A DNA stretch of 64,000 nucleotides from Tritonibacter scottomollicae (GCF_003003215.1 NZ_PVUF01000004.1:1-64000); one strand, 5' to 3'; positions 36,538 through 45,418 are shown, counted from the stretch's first letter. Made by a program: numbers and translations. The notes: generated from the sequence alone by a model not told the origin.

Positions 36538-37968
36538 TTACCAACTGGCCGAAATATATTGGGTTTCCATGAACTCAAGCATGCCTTCATGGCCGCCCTC
36601 GCGGCCCAGTCCCGACTGTTTCACACCACCGAAAGGGGCGGCGGGATCACTGACGAGCCCACGGTTGAGCCCGACCATGCCGTATTCCAGACGTTCGCAC
36701 AGTTGCAGCGCGCGCTTCATGTCGCGGCTGAAAACATAAGCGACCAGCCCGTATTCCGTAGCATTGGCCCGGGTGATCGCGTCGTCTTCATCTTGGAAGG
36801 TCTGTATCGCGGCAACCGGGCCAAAGATCTCGTCATGCACGCAATCAGCGGTTTCCGGCACGTTCGACAGCACCGTGGGCGGGTAGAAATATCCCTTGCC
36901 CGCAGGGATGTCGCCGCCACATTCCAGTCTTGCACCCTTGGCGAGCGCGTCCTGCACGAAGCCCGCCACCTTGTCTCTTGTGTCGGCATTGACCAACGGG
37001 CCCACGTCGACCGACGGATCGCTGCCATCGCCGACTTTCAGTTCCGACATGGCCGCGCTGAGGCGACGGGTGTATTCCGCCGCCACGCTGTCATGCACGT
37101 AGATGCGGTTGGCGGCGGTGCAGGCCTCGCCCAGGTTGCGCATCTTGGCCAGCATGGTGCCGGCCACCGCCTCCTCGATATCTGCATCGTGACAGACAAT
37201 CAGGGGCGCGTTGCCGCCCAGTTCCATCGCGGGTTTCAGGACCTGATCGGCGGCGGAATGCAGCAGCTTGCGCCCCACTCCGGTGGAGCCGGTAAAGGAC
37301 ACGACGCGGACGCGGGGATCATGCAGCATGTGGTCGACCAACGCGCCGGTGCGCCGCGAGGGCAGCACGTTCACGAGGCCCGGCGGCACCCCGGCCTCTT
37401 CCAGCAGCGGCATCAGCGCCAGCATGGTCAGCGGGGTTTCCGAGGCAGGTTTGATAATGACACCACAGCCAGCCGCCAGCGCAGGGGCAATCTTGCGGGT
37501 GCCCATGGCGGCGGGGTAATTCCACGGGGTGACCAGCACCGCGAGGCCTGCAGGTTTGTGCTGCACCATGATCCGCGCGCCGGAGGCAGGCGCATGGGTC
37601 AAAATCCCGTCTGCCCGCACGGCCTCTTCGGCGAACCAGCGGAAGAACTCGGCCGCATAGGTCGCCTCGCCCATGGCATCGGCCCCGGCCTTGCCATTCT
37701 CCAGCGTGATCAGATGGGCAAATGTGTCCAGCCGCGCTGTCATCAGCTCCCAGGCCTTGCGCAGCACTTCGGATCGTTGCCGCGGCGTGCGGGCGGCCCA
37801 GTCCTTCATCGCGGTTTCTGCGGCATCCAGCGCGGCGTTTGCATCGGCGATTTCTGCCGAGGCGACGGAGGCCAGAACAGTTTCGGTCGCCGGGTTCACC
37901 ACGTCAAAGCGGGCGCCCTCGGCGCCAGGGTGCCAGCGGCCGTTTATATAGAGATCCGTGTGGTCCAT
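36538..37968 (-). CDS. NAD(P)-dependent aldehyde dehydrogenase (succinate-semialdehyde dehydrogenase-like)
   Basis: A 476-residue ALDH-superfamily enzyme. It has the catalytic-Glu region MELGGNAPLIVCHDADI and Cys in NLGEACTAANRIYVHD, the NAD motif FTGSTGVGRKLL, and the C-terminal GLNRGLVSDPAAPFGGVKQSGLGREGG typical of succinate-semialdehyde dehydrogenases. The ATG at 37968 is preferred (GGAG six bases upstream) over 37980. It lies between the pseudo-E2 and catalytic E2 genes, so it is likely to oxidise an aldehyde released by the dehydrogenase complex. Confidence 0.87.
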   Translation of the reverse strand: MDHTDLYINGRWHPGAEGARFDVVNPATETVLASVASAEIADANAALDAAETAMKDWAARTPRQRSEVLRKAWELMTARLDTFAHLITLENGKAGADAMGEATYAAEFFRWFAEEAVRADGILTHAPASGARIMVQHKPAGLAVLVTPWNYPAAMGTRKIAPALAAGCGVIIKPASETPLTMLALMPLLEEAGVPPGLVNVLPSRRTGALVDHMLHDPRVRVVSFTGSTGVGRKLLHSAADQVLKPAMELGGNAPLIVCHDADIEEAVAGTMLAKMRNLGEACTAANRIYVHDSVAAEYTRRLSAAMSELKVGDGSDPSVDVGPLVNADTRDKVAGFVQDALAKGARLECGGDIPAGKGYFYPPTVLSNVPETADCVHDEIFGPVAAIQTFQDEDDAITRANATEYGLVAYVFSRDMKRALQLCERLEYGMVGLNRGLVSDPAAPFGGVKQSGLGREGGHEGMLEFMETQYISASW

Positions 37969-37997
37969 GTCATACTCCATGGGTCATCAAAATGGGG

Positions 37998-39317
37998 TCA
38001 AAGCAGGTGGCGGAGCGGCTGCTCCAGTCGGCCTGCCGTCTCGGACAGAAGGGTGACCGCTGCGGGCCCGGAGAGTTGTTCGGCGCTGCACTCCAAGGTG
38101 AGGGAAAGCCCCTCTCCGCAGGTTGTCAGGGTCAGGACCGGGGCATGTTCGGGCCCGATGGCGACGGTCGTTATCCGCGCTTGCCGCAAGTCGCGCAAAA
38201 TCAGGTCGGGGGAGGGGTCTTCACCGTCATGCGGCGTGACGCCACCCAATGCGCCGCGCGGTACGTGAAAATGACGCAGTCCCCCTGGTTGCTCGACCGC
38301 GACCACCGCGTCATCACGTTCCAGCCCGGCGCCCGCCAGCCCGGCAAGCAGCGCTCTGGGGTCGCCGATATCTGCATGCTCTGCCGCCCAGTTGGTGAAG
38401 GCCGCAAGGTCCACAGACGTCAATTCCGCGGTCAGGCGGCGGGCGGGCTGTGACGCCTGTGCCTGCATCGCCTGTGCCTGTGTCGGCAATGCTTTCAGCA
38501 CCTCCAGATCGCGCACATGATAGGGCTGCGGGTGTCCCGCCTGCACCAAATGCTCCAGATCCAGCCCCTGTTCGCGCGCCAGTCTGCGCGCTTTGGGGGA
38601 GGCCAGAATGCGCCCGTCGGAACGGGGCGTCCCCGCTGGTGCCGCATTGGTGCGGCGCTCGGGATCGGGCTTGGGCGGCGGGCTTGGTTTGCGGTTCGTG
38701 TCTTCCGCCGCAGGCGGCGTGTTGTTCGCGACCGTCTGTGTGGCATGGCGCCGGACCACAGGTGTGTCCGGGGGCGTGGCGGAAATGATGGCGATAATAT
38801 CCCCGACGGGCACATCCTCGCCCGCCTCGGCCAATTGTGCAGCGACATAGCCGTCAAAGCCGGCAGGCACCTCAACCGTGCTCTTGTCGGTTTCCACCTC
38901 GAACAGAATATCATCCTCTGCCACGGCTTCTCCCGGGGTCTTGTGCCATGCCACCAGTTGCCCGGTGTCTTGCGCCATGCCCAATGTCGGCATGATGACG
39001 CTGTTGCCCTCGGGCAGGGCATCCGCTGGGGATGACGCGTTGTCTGACGGCGCAGGGGAGGGGGAGGCGCTGTCGCCGGGGGCGTCCGCGATCCGGGCGA
39101 TGACATCTCCGACCGGGACATCATCGCCAGCGGCGGCGGCCACATCGGTCAGGAAGCCCGGTTCCTGTGCTTCGACCTCCATCGTGGCCTTGTCGGTCTC
39201 CACCTCGAACAGCACGTCGCCCGCCGCAACCGCATCGCCCGATGCCTTGTGCCAGGCGACGATGCGTCCGGTGTCCTGCGCCATGCCGAGCGCGGGCATG
39301 ATGACGTCAAGCGGCAT
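37998..39317 (-). CDS. Two-lipoyl, E3-binding 'pseudo-E2' with inactive acyltransferase domain
   Basis: A 439-residue protein. Two lipoyl domains stand at about 1-80 (ETDKATMEVE, lipoyl Lys) and about 105-185 (ETDKSTVEVP). A Pro/Ala linker follows, then a peripheral-subunit-binding domain (ILASPKARRLAREQGLDLEHLV, about 237-258), then about 150 residues that align with an E2 catalytic core. The end LECSAEQLSGPAAVTLL occupies the place of the CDHRVIDG motif, so the catalytic His and Asp are missing. This is the architecture of mitochondrial E3-binding protein (PDHX), here beside a lipoyl-less catalytic E2. Its start overlaps the E1beta gene by 11 bp. Confidence 0.85.
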   Translation of the reverse strand: MPLDVIMPALGMAQDTGRIVAWHKASGDAVAAGDVLFEVETDKATMEVEAQEPGFLTDVAAAAGDDVPVGDVIARIADAPGDSASPSPAPSDNASSPADALPEGNSVIMPTLGMAQDTGQLVAWHKTPGEAVAEDDILFEVETDKSTVEVPAGFDGYVAAQLAEAGEDVPVGDIIAIISATPPDTPVVRRHATQTVANNTPPAAEDTNRKPSPPPKPDPERRTNAAPAGTPRSDGRILASPKARRLAREQGLDLEHLVQAGHPQPYHVRDLEVLKALPTQAQAMQAQASQPARRLTAELTSVDLAAFTNWAAEHADIGDPRALLAGLAGAGLERDDAVVAVEQPGGLRHFHVPRGALGGVTPHDGEDPSPDLILRDLRQARITTVAIGPEHAPVLTLTTCGEGLSLTLECSAEQLSGPAAVTLLSETAGRLEQPLRHLL

Positions 39318-40305
39318 GGATCATCTCCCCGGCGCAGAGTTTGCGGGCTTGCTCTGCCACGGCCTCGGGTGTCGGGACGGTCAGATCCTCCAATGCGGGC
39401 GAGAAGGGGACGGGCACATCCATCGCCCCCATCCGCAGCGCGGGCGCGTCGAGGTGATAAAACGCCTTTTCGTTGATGCGGCTGGCGATCTCTCCGGTGA
39501 CGCCGTAGCTCTGGTGCCCCTCATCCACCACGATCACGCGGCTTGTTTTCTTGGCGGAGGCCACCAGGGTCGCCTCATCCAGCGGCACGATGGTGCGCGG
39601 GTCGATCACCTCTGCGGAAATGCCCTCTGCGGCGAGGAGTTCGGCCGCCTTCTCGCAGACCTGCACCATGGAGGAGGTGCCGATCAGGGTGATATCGCGC
39701 CCTTCGCGTTTGACGTTGGCCACGCCAAAGGGGATCAGCAGATCGCCGCCTTCGGGCACCTCGGCCTTGTCGTTGTACATCAGCTTGTCTTCGAAAATCA
39801 CCACCGGGTTGTCGTCGCGGATGGCGGTTTTCATCAGCCCCTTTGCCTCCAGCGCCGAGGAGGGCATTGCGACCTTCAGCCCCGGAATATGGGCGACCAG
39901 CGCGTGCAGGGACTGGCTGTGTTGCGCGGCAGAGCGGCGGGTGGCGCCAAGGTTCGTGCGCAAGACCAAAGGCACATTCAGCTTGCCACCAGACATGTAG
40001 TGGGTCTTGGCCGCCTGATTGCAAAGCTGGTCCATGACCAGAAACAGGAAGTCGCCGAACATCAGGTCCACCACCGGGCGGCTTCCGGTCATGGCGGCCC
40101 CGACGGCGATGCCCATGAACCCGGGTTCGGCGATCGGCGTGTCGACGACGCGCGCGGTGCCGAATTCCTCGACCAGACCAGACAGGACCTTGAACGGTGT
40201 TCCGGCTTCGGCGACATCCTCGCCGATGATGAACACGCTTTCGTCACGGCGCATTTCTTCGGCCAAAGCCTCGTTTACCGCCTGTGACAGGGTAATCTCT
40301 CGCAT
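39307..40305 (-). CDS. 2-oxo acid/acetoin dehydrogenase E1 beta subunit
   Basis: A 332-residue transketolase-like E1beta: ITLSQAVNEALAEEMRRDESVFIIGEDVAEAGTPFKVLSGL at the N-terminus, PGFMGIAVGAAMTGSRPVVDLMFGDF in the middle and the C-terminal transketolase domain with IDPRTIVPLDEATLVASAKKTSRVIVVDEGH. The ATG at 40305 is five bases after AGGAGG; one at 40308 is also possible. It pairs with E1alpha ten bases upstream to bind thiamine diphosphate. Acetoin dehydrogenase (AcoB) and pyruvate dehydrogenase E1beta cannot be separated from sequence alone. Confidence 0.9.
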   Translation of the reverse strand: MREITLSQAVNEALAEEMRRDESVFIIGEDVAEAGTPFKVLSGLVEEFGTARVVDTPIAEPGFMGIAVGAAMTGSRPVVDLMFGDFLFLVMDQLCNQAAKTHYMSGGKLNVPLVLRTNLGATRRSAAQHSQSLHALVAHIPGLKVAMPSSALEAKGLMKTAIRDDNPVVIFEDKLMYNDKAEVPEGGDLLIPFGVANVKREGRDITLIGTSSMVQVCEKAAELLAAEGISAEVIDPRTIVPLDEATLVASAKKTSRVIVVDEGHQSYGVTGEIASRINEKAFYHLDAPALRMGAMDVPVPFSPALEDLTVPTPEAVAEQARKLCAGEMIHAA

Positions 40306-40315
40306 CATTTCCTCC

Positions 40316-41320
40316 TCAGGCCAGCGCGTGGGGGACGTCGGTGTAGACATGCATGTCGACCTCCGCGCCATCGGGGTAAGGCGCATCAAGCGCGTAGGTG
40401 ACGGCCTCTTCGGCATCTTTGCGCACGGCTGCGTTCAGCGCCTCGATCTCGTCCTCGGTTGCGATCCCTTCGTCCACAAGCCAGGCCCGGAACCGCACGA
40501 TGGGGTCGCGGTTGTCTTTCCAGTCGCGTTCCTCATCCTTCGAGCGGTAGTATTCGCGATTGATGTCGCCGACATGGTGGCCGTGGTAGCGGTAGGTCAT
40601 CAGCTCCATGAAAAATGGACCCTCGCCCTTGCGCGCACGCTCCACCAGCTGCTGGGTCAGTGTATTGACCGCCAGCACGTCCTGACCGTCCACCTGATGC
40701 GCCTCGATGCCAAAGGCCTCGGCGCGGGCCGTGATGGAGCCGGCGGCGATTTCATCGGTCTTGGTGTATTCCGAGTAGCCGTTGTTTTCGCAGGCATAAA
40801 TCACCGGCAGGTTCCACAGGGCGGCCATATTCATGACCTCGTACATCAATCCCTGCGCGGTCGCGCCATCACCGAAAAAGCACACGGCCACGTCGTCGCG
40901 CCCGGCCAGTTTGGCGCTGAAGGCGGCTCCGGTCGCAATGCCCATGGATCCTCCGACGATCGCATTGGCGCCGAGGTTGCCGTTGGACTGATCGGCGATA
41001 TGCATCGAGCCGCCCTTGCCGCGGCAGTAGCCTTCTTCCTTGCCCAGCAGCTCGCAGAACATCTCTTTGAAGGCGGCGCCCTTGGCGACGCAATGGCCAT
41101 GGCCGCGGTGGGTGGAGGTGATCTTGTCGCTGACCTTCAGGGCCTCGCAGATGCCCACGGCGACGGCTTCTTCGCCCGAATACATATGCGTCAGCCCCGG
41201 CATCTTGGCCGAGAGGTACAGCTGGTTGGCGTTGTCCTCGAAGGTGCGGATACGGACCATCTGGCGGTACATGCGCAGATAATCCTCTGAATTTGTCTGG
41301 GTCTGTTTGGCAGAACTCAT
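40316..41320 (-). CDS. 2-oxo acid/acetoin dehydrogenase E1 alpha subunit
   Basis: A 334-residue thiamine-diphosphate-dependent E1alpha. The ThDP motif GDGATAQGLMYEVMNMAALWNLPVIYACENN is intact; RGHGHCVAKGAAFKEMFCELLGKEEGYCRGKGGSMH and the phosphorylation-loop region YRYHGHHVGDINREYYRSKDE are conserved. The start at 41320 (MSSAKQTQTNSEDYLRMYRQMV) fits the family; longer starts run into the terminator. A terminator-like hairpin stands between it and the upstream M24-fold gene, so it may have its own promoter or be attenuated. Confidence 0.9.
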   Translation of the reverse strand: MSSAKQTQTNSEDYLRMYRQMVRIRTFEDNANQLYLSAKMPGLTHMYSGEEAVAVGICEALKVSDKITSTHRGHGHCVAKGAAFKEMFCELLGKEEGYCRGKGGSMHIADQSNGNLGANAIVGGSMGIATGAAFSAKLAGRDDVAVCFFGDGATAQGLMYEVMNMAALWNLPVIYACENNGYSEYTKTDEIAAGSITARAEAFGIEAHQVDGQDVLAVNTLTQQLVERARKGEGPFFMELMTYRYHGHHVGDINREYYRSKDEERDWKDNRDPIVRFRAWLVDEGIATEDEIEALNAAVRKDAEEAVTYALDAPYPDGAEVDMHVYTDVPHALA

Positions 41321-41334
41321 GGTGTGTCTCCGGT

Positions 41335-41369
41335 CAAAAAATCCCGGCCCCGCAGTGATCGGGGCCGGG
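41335..41369 (-). terminator. Terminator-like hairpin inside the catabolic cluster
   Basis: On the minus strand a 10-bp stem CCCGGCCCCG / CGGGGCCGGG with a seven-base loop is followed by ATTTTTTG. It lies between the stop of the M24-fold gene and the start of E1alpha. It may end one transcript or attenuate read-through. Confidence 0.7.
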
Positions 41370-41385
41370 CAGGCGGGGAGGTGTC

Positions 41386-42696
41386 TCAGTACCTGTTGGC
41401 GATCGGCAGTTCTTCGGCGGGGAAGAGGCTGATGACTTCGCAACCGGTTTCGGTCACGACGACTTCTTCCTCTATCCGTGCAGCGGAATATCCGTCAGTG
41501 GCCGGGCAGTAGGTTTCCAGCGCAAACACCATGCCGGTCTTGATCTCCATCGGATGGTCCATGCTGACCGCACGGCTGATGATTGGGCGTTCGTGCAGTG
41601 CCAGGCCGAGGCCATGACCAAACTGCAGGCCAAAGGCCTGATCCTCGTTCGCAAAGCCAAGCGATTGTGCCGTCGGCCAGACTTCGGCAACCTTGTCGGT
41701 ACTCACACCCGGCTTGATCATCGCGATGGAAGCGTCGATCCATTCGCGCGCTTTCACATAGGCATCGTTTTGCGCCGGAGTTGCGCGGCCGACGTTGAAT
41801 GTCCGGTAATAACAGGTGCGATAGCCCTGATAGGACTGAAGAATGTCAAAGAAGGCCTGGTCGCCGGGACGGATCAAACGGTCGGTGAAGTTGTGCGGAT
41901 GCGGGTTACAGCGTTCGCCCGAAATGGCGTTGATCGCCTCCACATCGTCGGAGCCCATCTCGTAGAGCATCTTGTTGGACAGAGCGACGATATCGTTTTC
42001 GCGCACGCCGGGTTTCAGCTCTTCATAGATCATGTGATAGACGCCATCGACCATTGCAGCGGCCTGGGTCAGAAGCTGGATCTCATCGGTGTTTTTGATC
42101 TCACGCGCTGCCAGCATGATCTGCTGTCCATCAACCACGTTGAGGCCTTCTTCTTTCAGGGCGTGGAACATAGCCGTTTCGGCATAATCCACACCAACGG
42201 GCATATCGGCCATTCCGGCATCGCGGATCAATCCGGCGATTTGTTTGGCGTATTTCTGCATCAACCCGAATTCCGGTGGAATGGTGCCCCGCATGCCGAC
42301 AACGCCAGCAAGGCAGTGACTTGGCTCCAGCCAGTCGGAGTGCCGCTTGTGATGCTCCGCAGCAGAACCGAAATCCCACACATAGGGGCTGTCGTCGCCT
42401 GTCAGCAGGCAGAAGCGACACATCTTGTCGCGCTCCCATTCACCGATCTTCGTGGCTGAAACATACCGAATATTGTTCACGTCGAACAAAAGCAGCGTGC
42501 CTGCGTTTGAGTTTTTCAGGGATTGACGAGTCCGAGCGAGGCGATATCGACGCAGGCGGTCGTGATCAACGCGACGTTCAAAATCCACGGACATGTGGCC
42601 ATGGGCCGGCAGCTTCTCGCGCCATTCCCAATTGGGCTCAAGATCCTGCGGTGTGAGCAGGTTCGGCATAAGGGCATTGCCCGGACGTTCTGACAT
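41386..42696 (-). CDS. M24 (pita-bread fold) hydrolase with an altered metal site
   Basis: A 436-residue protein of the M24/creatinase superfamily: an N-terminal creatinase-like domain (LLFDVNNIRYVSATKIGEWERD) and the C-terminal pita-bread domain. Expected metal ligands are D284 (FFDILQSYQGYRTCYYRTF), H361 (QFGHGLGLALHERP), E393 (MVFALETY) and E409 (ARIEEEVVVTETG). The second Asp of the D-x10-D pair is Cys295, so the usual two-metal site is incomplete. The family includes Xaa-Pro peptidases, creatinase, ectoine hydrolase and DMSP lyase DddP; none is assigned. The start has AAAGGAG upstream. Neighbours suggest a small-molecule hydrolase or lyase. Confidence 0.8.
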   Translation of the reverse strand: MSERPGNALMPNLLTPQDLEPNWEWREKLPAHGHMSVDFERRVDHDRLRRYRLARTRQSLKNSNAGTLLLFDVNNIRYVSATKIGEWERDKMCRFCLLTGDDSPYVWDFGSAAEHHKRHSDWLEPSHCLAGVVGMRGTIPPEFGLMQKYAKQIAGLIRDAGMADMPVGVDYAETAMFHALKEEGLNVVDGQQIMLAAREIKNTDEIQLLTQAAAMVDGVYHMIYEELKPGVRENDIVALSNKMLYEMGSDDVEAINAISGERCNPHPHNFTDRLIRPGDQAFFDILQSYQGYRTCYYRTFNVGRATPAQNDAYVKAREWIDASIAMIKPGVSTDKVAEVWPTAQSLGFANEDQAFGLQFGHGLGLALHERPIISRAVSMDHPMEIKTGMVFALETYCPATDGYSAARIEEEVVVTETGCEVISLFPAEELPIANRY

Positions 42697-42760
42697 GAGG
42701 AACTCCTTTCGGATGCGGCGAAGCCCACCCGTTATGTATTAATTTCAGTGACTTAATGTG

Positions 42761-43570
42761 TTACTGGATGCACCAGCCGCCATCTATGTGGATCATCTGG
42801 CCGGTCATGTAGTCGCTGTCGTCAGAGGCGAGGAAAGACGCGGTGCCGACGATATCCTTGGGATAGGACACCCGCTTGATCTGAAGCGCATCACGCACAA
42901 TGTCGTCATAGGCCTGACCTTCGCGTTCCTTGAAGCCAATATCGACCAGATCCTTGTCGAGCTGCTCCCAGAGCGGCGTCACCACCACGCCGGGGGCGTA
43001 GCCGTTGACGGTGATTTTGTGCTCTGCAAGACCAATCGCCCCACAATGAGTCAGCGCCAGACAGCCGTATTTCGAGGTGCAGTAAACCGTCACATCCACC
43101 AGCGGTTTGCGCGAGGCAATGCTGCCCACGTTGATGAGCTTGTAGGGATGATCCTCCATCGGCCCCTGCGCGATCATCTGGCGCGCAGTTTCCTGCATCC
43201 CCAGCCACATCGCCTTGGTGTTGACGTTCATGATCATGTCCCAGTTGTCTTCATCAATATCCATGAAGAACCGGGGCTTGTTGAGGCCAGCATTGAACAG
43301 ACCGATGTTAATGGACCCAAAGGCGTCAACGGTGGCAGCCACAGCGGCGGCGTTGTCCTCGCGCTTGGTCACATCCATTTTGACCGCAATCGCCTTGCCG
43401 TTGCCAGCGCTGTTGATCTGGTTCGCCATCGCCTGCGCTTCATCGCCATCAAGGTCGCCGATGCAGACATTAGCCCCCTGCGCGGCAAAGGCTTCGGCGT
43501 TGGCAGCCCCCATGCCGCGGGCGGCACCGGTGATCAGGATATTCTTGCCGTTCAGGCGATTGGGGTCCAT
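42761..43570 (-). CDS. Short-chain dehydrogenase/reductase (diol/acetoin dehydrogenase-like)
   Basis: A 269-residue classical SDR with TGAARGMGAANAEAFA (NAD site), NVGSIASRKPL (catalytic Ser), VYCTSKYGCLAL (Tyr and Lys) and the C-terminal APGVVVTPLWEQLDKDLVDIG and TGQMIHIDGGWCIQ. The WEQLD segment resembles 2,3-butanediol/acetoin and polyol dehydrogenases. It is 18 bp downstream of the HTH-SBP regulator gene and upstream of the M24-fold gene. A second, related SDR (46689-47486) lies in the divergent transporter operon. Confidence 0.87.
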   Translation of the reverse strand: MDPNRLNGKNILITGAARGMGAANAEAFAAQGANVCIGDLDGDEAQAMANQINSAGNGKAIAVKMDVTKREDNAAAVAATVDAFGSINIGLFNAGLNKPRFFMDIDEDNWDMIMNVNTKAMWLGMQETARQMIAQGPMEDHPYKLINVGSIASRKPLVDVTVYCTSKYGCLALTHCGAIGLAEHKITVNGYAPGVVVTPLWEQLDKDLVDIGFKEREGQAYDDIVRDALQIKRVSYPKDIVGTASFLASDDSDYMTGQMIHIDGGWCIQ

Positions 43571-43588
43571 GGGTCTCTCCTCCTCATG

Positions 43589-45418
43589 TCACGTAAATTT
43601 GTCCGAGCGCAGCATGTCTTCGGCCCGGGACTGGGCGCGGCGCAGGGTTTCGCGCGGGGTCTGGATGCCGCGCAGCATGTCGTGGAATTCCTCGCCGCAG
43701 ATCTGGATCATTCGGTTGATCCCCGGCATCGGCGGACGCGGCCAGAATTGCAGCTCGTCACGCCAGGACATCGCATCCACCGCCTCGAAGATGGGCGAGA
43801 TCCGCCGCACTTCGGGGTCTGCGCCCACGGAATAGCGCGGGTTGGTGCGGCTGCCATTCTGCACGTAAAGCTTCTGTGCTTCCGGTGAGGTGAAAACCAG
43901 CAGGGCCTCCACCGCGGCCGGCACCCGTTCGGGGGGCAGATTGGCCGGAATGCCCATCACATAGCCTCCAACCGGGGCGACCGGCGTAGCATCCGCACCG
44001 CAGGGGTGTGGCAGGTATCCGGTCTGTCCATGGGCAGGCGAGGAGCTGTCGAGTTCGAAATAGGGGGCAAGCAGGGTGTAGCCATAGGCCATGGCCACCT
44101 TGCCCGCCGCATAGGGGCGCACCCGCTCGTACCAGGACATCGACAGGATATCGGGTGGCGAATACTGCAGCATCTCCAGCAGATACTCTGCTGCCAGCAA
44201 ACCGGCAGGTGTGTCTATGGTGGGACGCAGGTCGCCATCCAGCAGCCCGGAGGTGTCAAAGCCGCCAGCGATCACCGGCAGGTCGAGAACAGGCTGACCA
44301 AAATCTGCCAGCGTCATCAGCACGGTGTGGCCAAGCGCCGTCCCGCGCGCCGCGTTCCAGGCTATGCCATATCGGCCCTGTTGCGGCTCATGCAGAACCT
44401 TGGCCGCATTCAGCAGCGCGTCCGTCGAGGCGGGCGGTTCCAGCCCGGCCTCGGCAAAGAGATCGCGGCGATAGAACAGCAATTCTGGTGTTGTCTGGGC
44501 GGGCACGCCGTAGGGACGACCGCCGCAATGGGCCGCGTTCCAGCCTGCCGTGTGGAAATCCGCCGGGTCGAGACGCGCGATATCCATCACGTCGTCCAGC
44601 GGCATCAGCACATTCCGCGCGGCAAAGCTGCCAACCCAGGGCAGATCCACGGCGATGATATCGTACCGGCTGGCCTTGCGCTCCGCATTGCGCAGCGCTT
44701 CCTCGCGCAGGCGGTCGATGGAAAAGGCGCGCTGGTGGATCTGAGTGCCGATCACCTGTTCGAACTGGCGCTTCAGATTGTCCATCACCATGAAGGTGGG
44801 GTCGCCGTGCACCAGAACCCGCAGACCACCAGAGGCCTTCAGCGGTTCGGCCAGAACCTGTAGCGGTGGGATCGACTGCGCCGCCAGATAGGAGCCGCCG
44901 AAGTAGTAGTCGGTGGTGTCCTGCGCCGCGCCGCCGCGACCGAAGCGGGCGTCTCCGATGCGGCGCAGGCGTCCTGACAGGCGCATCCACTGGTCAAGCA
45001 GCGCTTCGCTTGGATGCATGGAAAAGCTTTTGCCGGTCTTGGTCCGTGGACGCTTCTCTATCAAGCCTGCGTCTGTCATCTCCTTCAGGCGACGGGTTGC
45101 GGTGGCATAGGGAACCCGCGCGGCGCCGATCAGTGAGGTCGGGGTGATGACCTTGCCTTCGAGGTGCCCACGCACGAGATGCAGCGCCATCCGATAGAAC
45201 GGATTTGGCGCAAACAGCTCTATGGTGTCCTCAAGCTCATCAGCGAAGTCATCCAGAAACGACATCATCTGGAGCATTTCGGTTTTGGCCTGGGGCGTTA
45301 CCATGTTGCCCTCGCTATGTCCGCGCATCATGTTCATGAGATGCGTTTGAACCTTTCTCTCGGAGGTCACTCCCGGCGGGGGAAACATATCCGGATTGGA
45401 TGAATCATTGTCTGGCAT
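43589..45418 (-). CDS. DNA-binding protein fused to a family-1 ABC solute-binding domain (likely regulator)
   Basis: A 609-residue protein with no signal peptide. Residues about 74-150 form a winged helix (LIGAARVPYATATRRLKEMTDAGLIEKRPRTKTGKSF). From about 199 to the end it is a MalE-type SBP_bac_1 domain (LRVLVHGDPTFMVMDNLKRQFEQVIGTQIHQRAF ... GKVAMAYGYTLLAPYF ... AVEALLVFTSPEAQKLYVQNG). Segments MRGHSEGNMVTPQ (31-43) and VRGHLEGKVITPT (82-94) look like an internal repeat. The ATG at 45418 has AAAGGAG upstream. It sits at a tandem palindromic operator divergent from an ABC transporter, so it is likely a ligand-sensing transcription factor controlling the cluster. Confidence 0.85.
   Translation of the reverse strand: MPDNDSSNPDMFPPPGVTSERKVQTHLMNMMRGHSEGNMVTPQAKTEMLQMMSFLDDFADELEDTIELFAPNPFYRMALHLVRGHLEGKVITPTSLIGAARVPYATATRRLKEMTDAGLIEKRPRTKTGKSFSMHPSEALLDQWMRLSGRLRRIGDARFGRGGAAQDTTDYYFGGSYLAAQSIPPLQVLAEPLKASGGLRVLVHGDPTFMVMDNLKRQFEQVIGTQIHQRAFSIDRLREEALRNAERKASRYDIIAVDLPWVGSFAARNVLMPLDDVMDIARLDPADFHTAGWNAAHCGGRPYGVPAQTTPELLFYRRDLFAEAGLEPPASTDALLNAAKVLHEPQQGRYGIAWNAARGTALGHTVLMTLADFGQPVLDLPVIAGGFDTSGLLDGDLRPTIDTPAGLLAAEYLLEMLQYSPPDILSMSWYERVRPYAAGKVAMAYGYTLLAPYFELDSSSPAHGQTGYLPHPCGADATPVAPVGGYVMGIPANLPPERVPAAVEALLVFTSPEAQKLYVQNGSRTNPRYSVGADPEVRRISPIFEAVDAMSWRDELQFWPRPPMPGINRMIQICGEEFHDMLRGIQTPRETLRRAQSRAEDMLRSDKFT

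Noticed and set aside
41386-42696. DMSP lyase DddP
   Set aside because: Fold and length are similar, but the D-x-D and following Asp metal ligands of DddP are not present.
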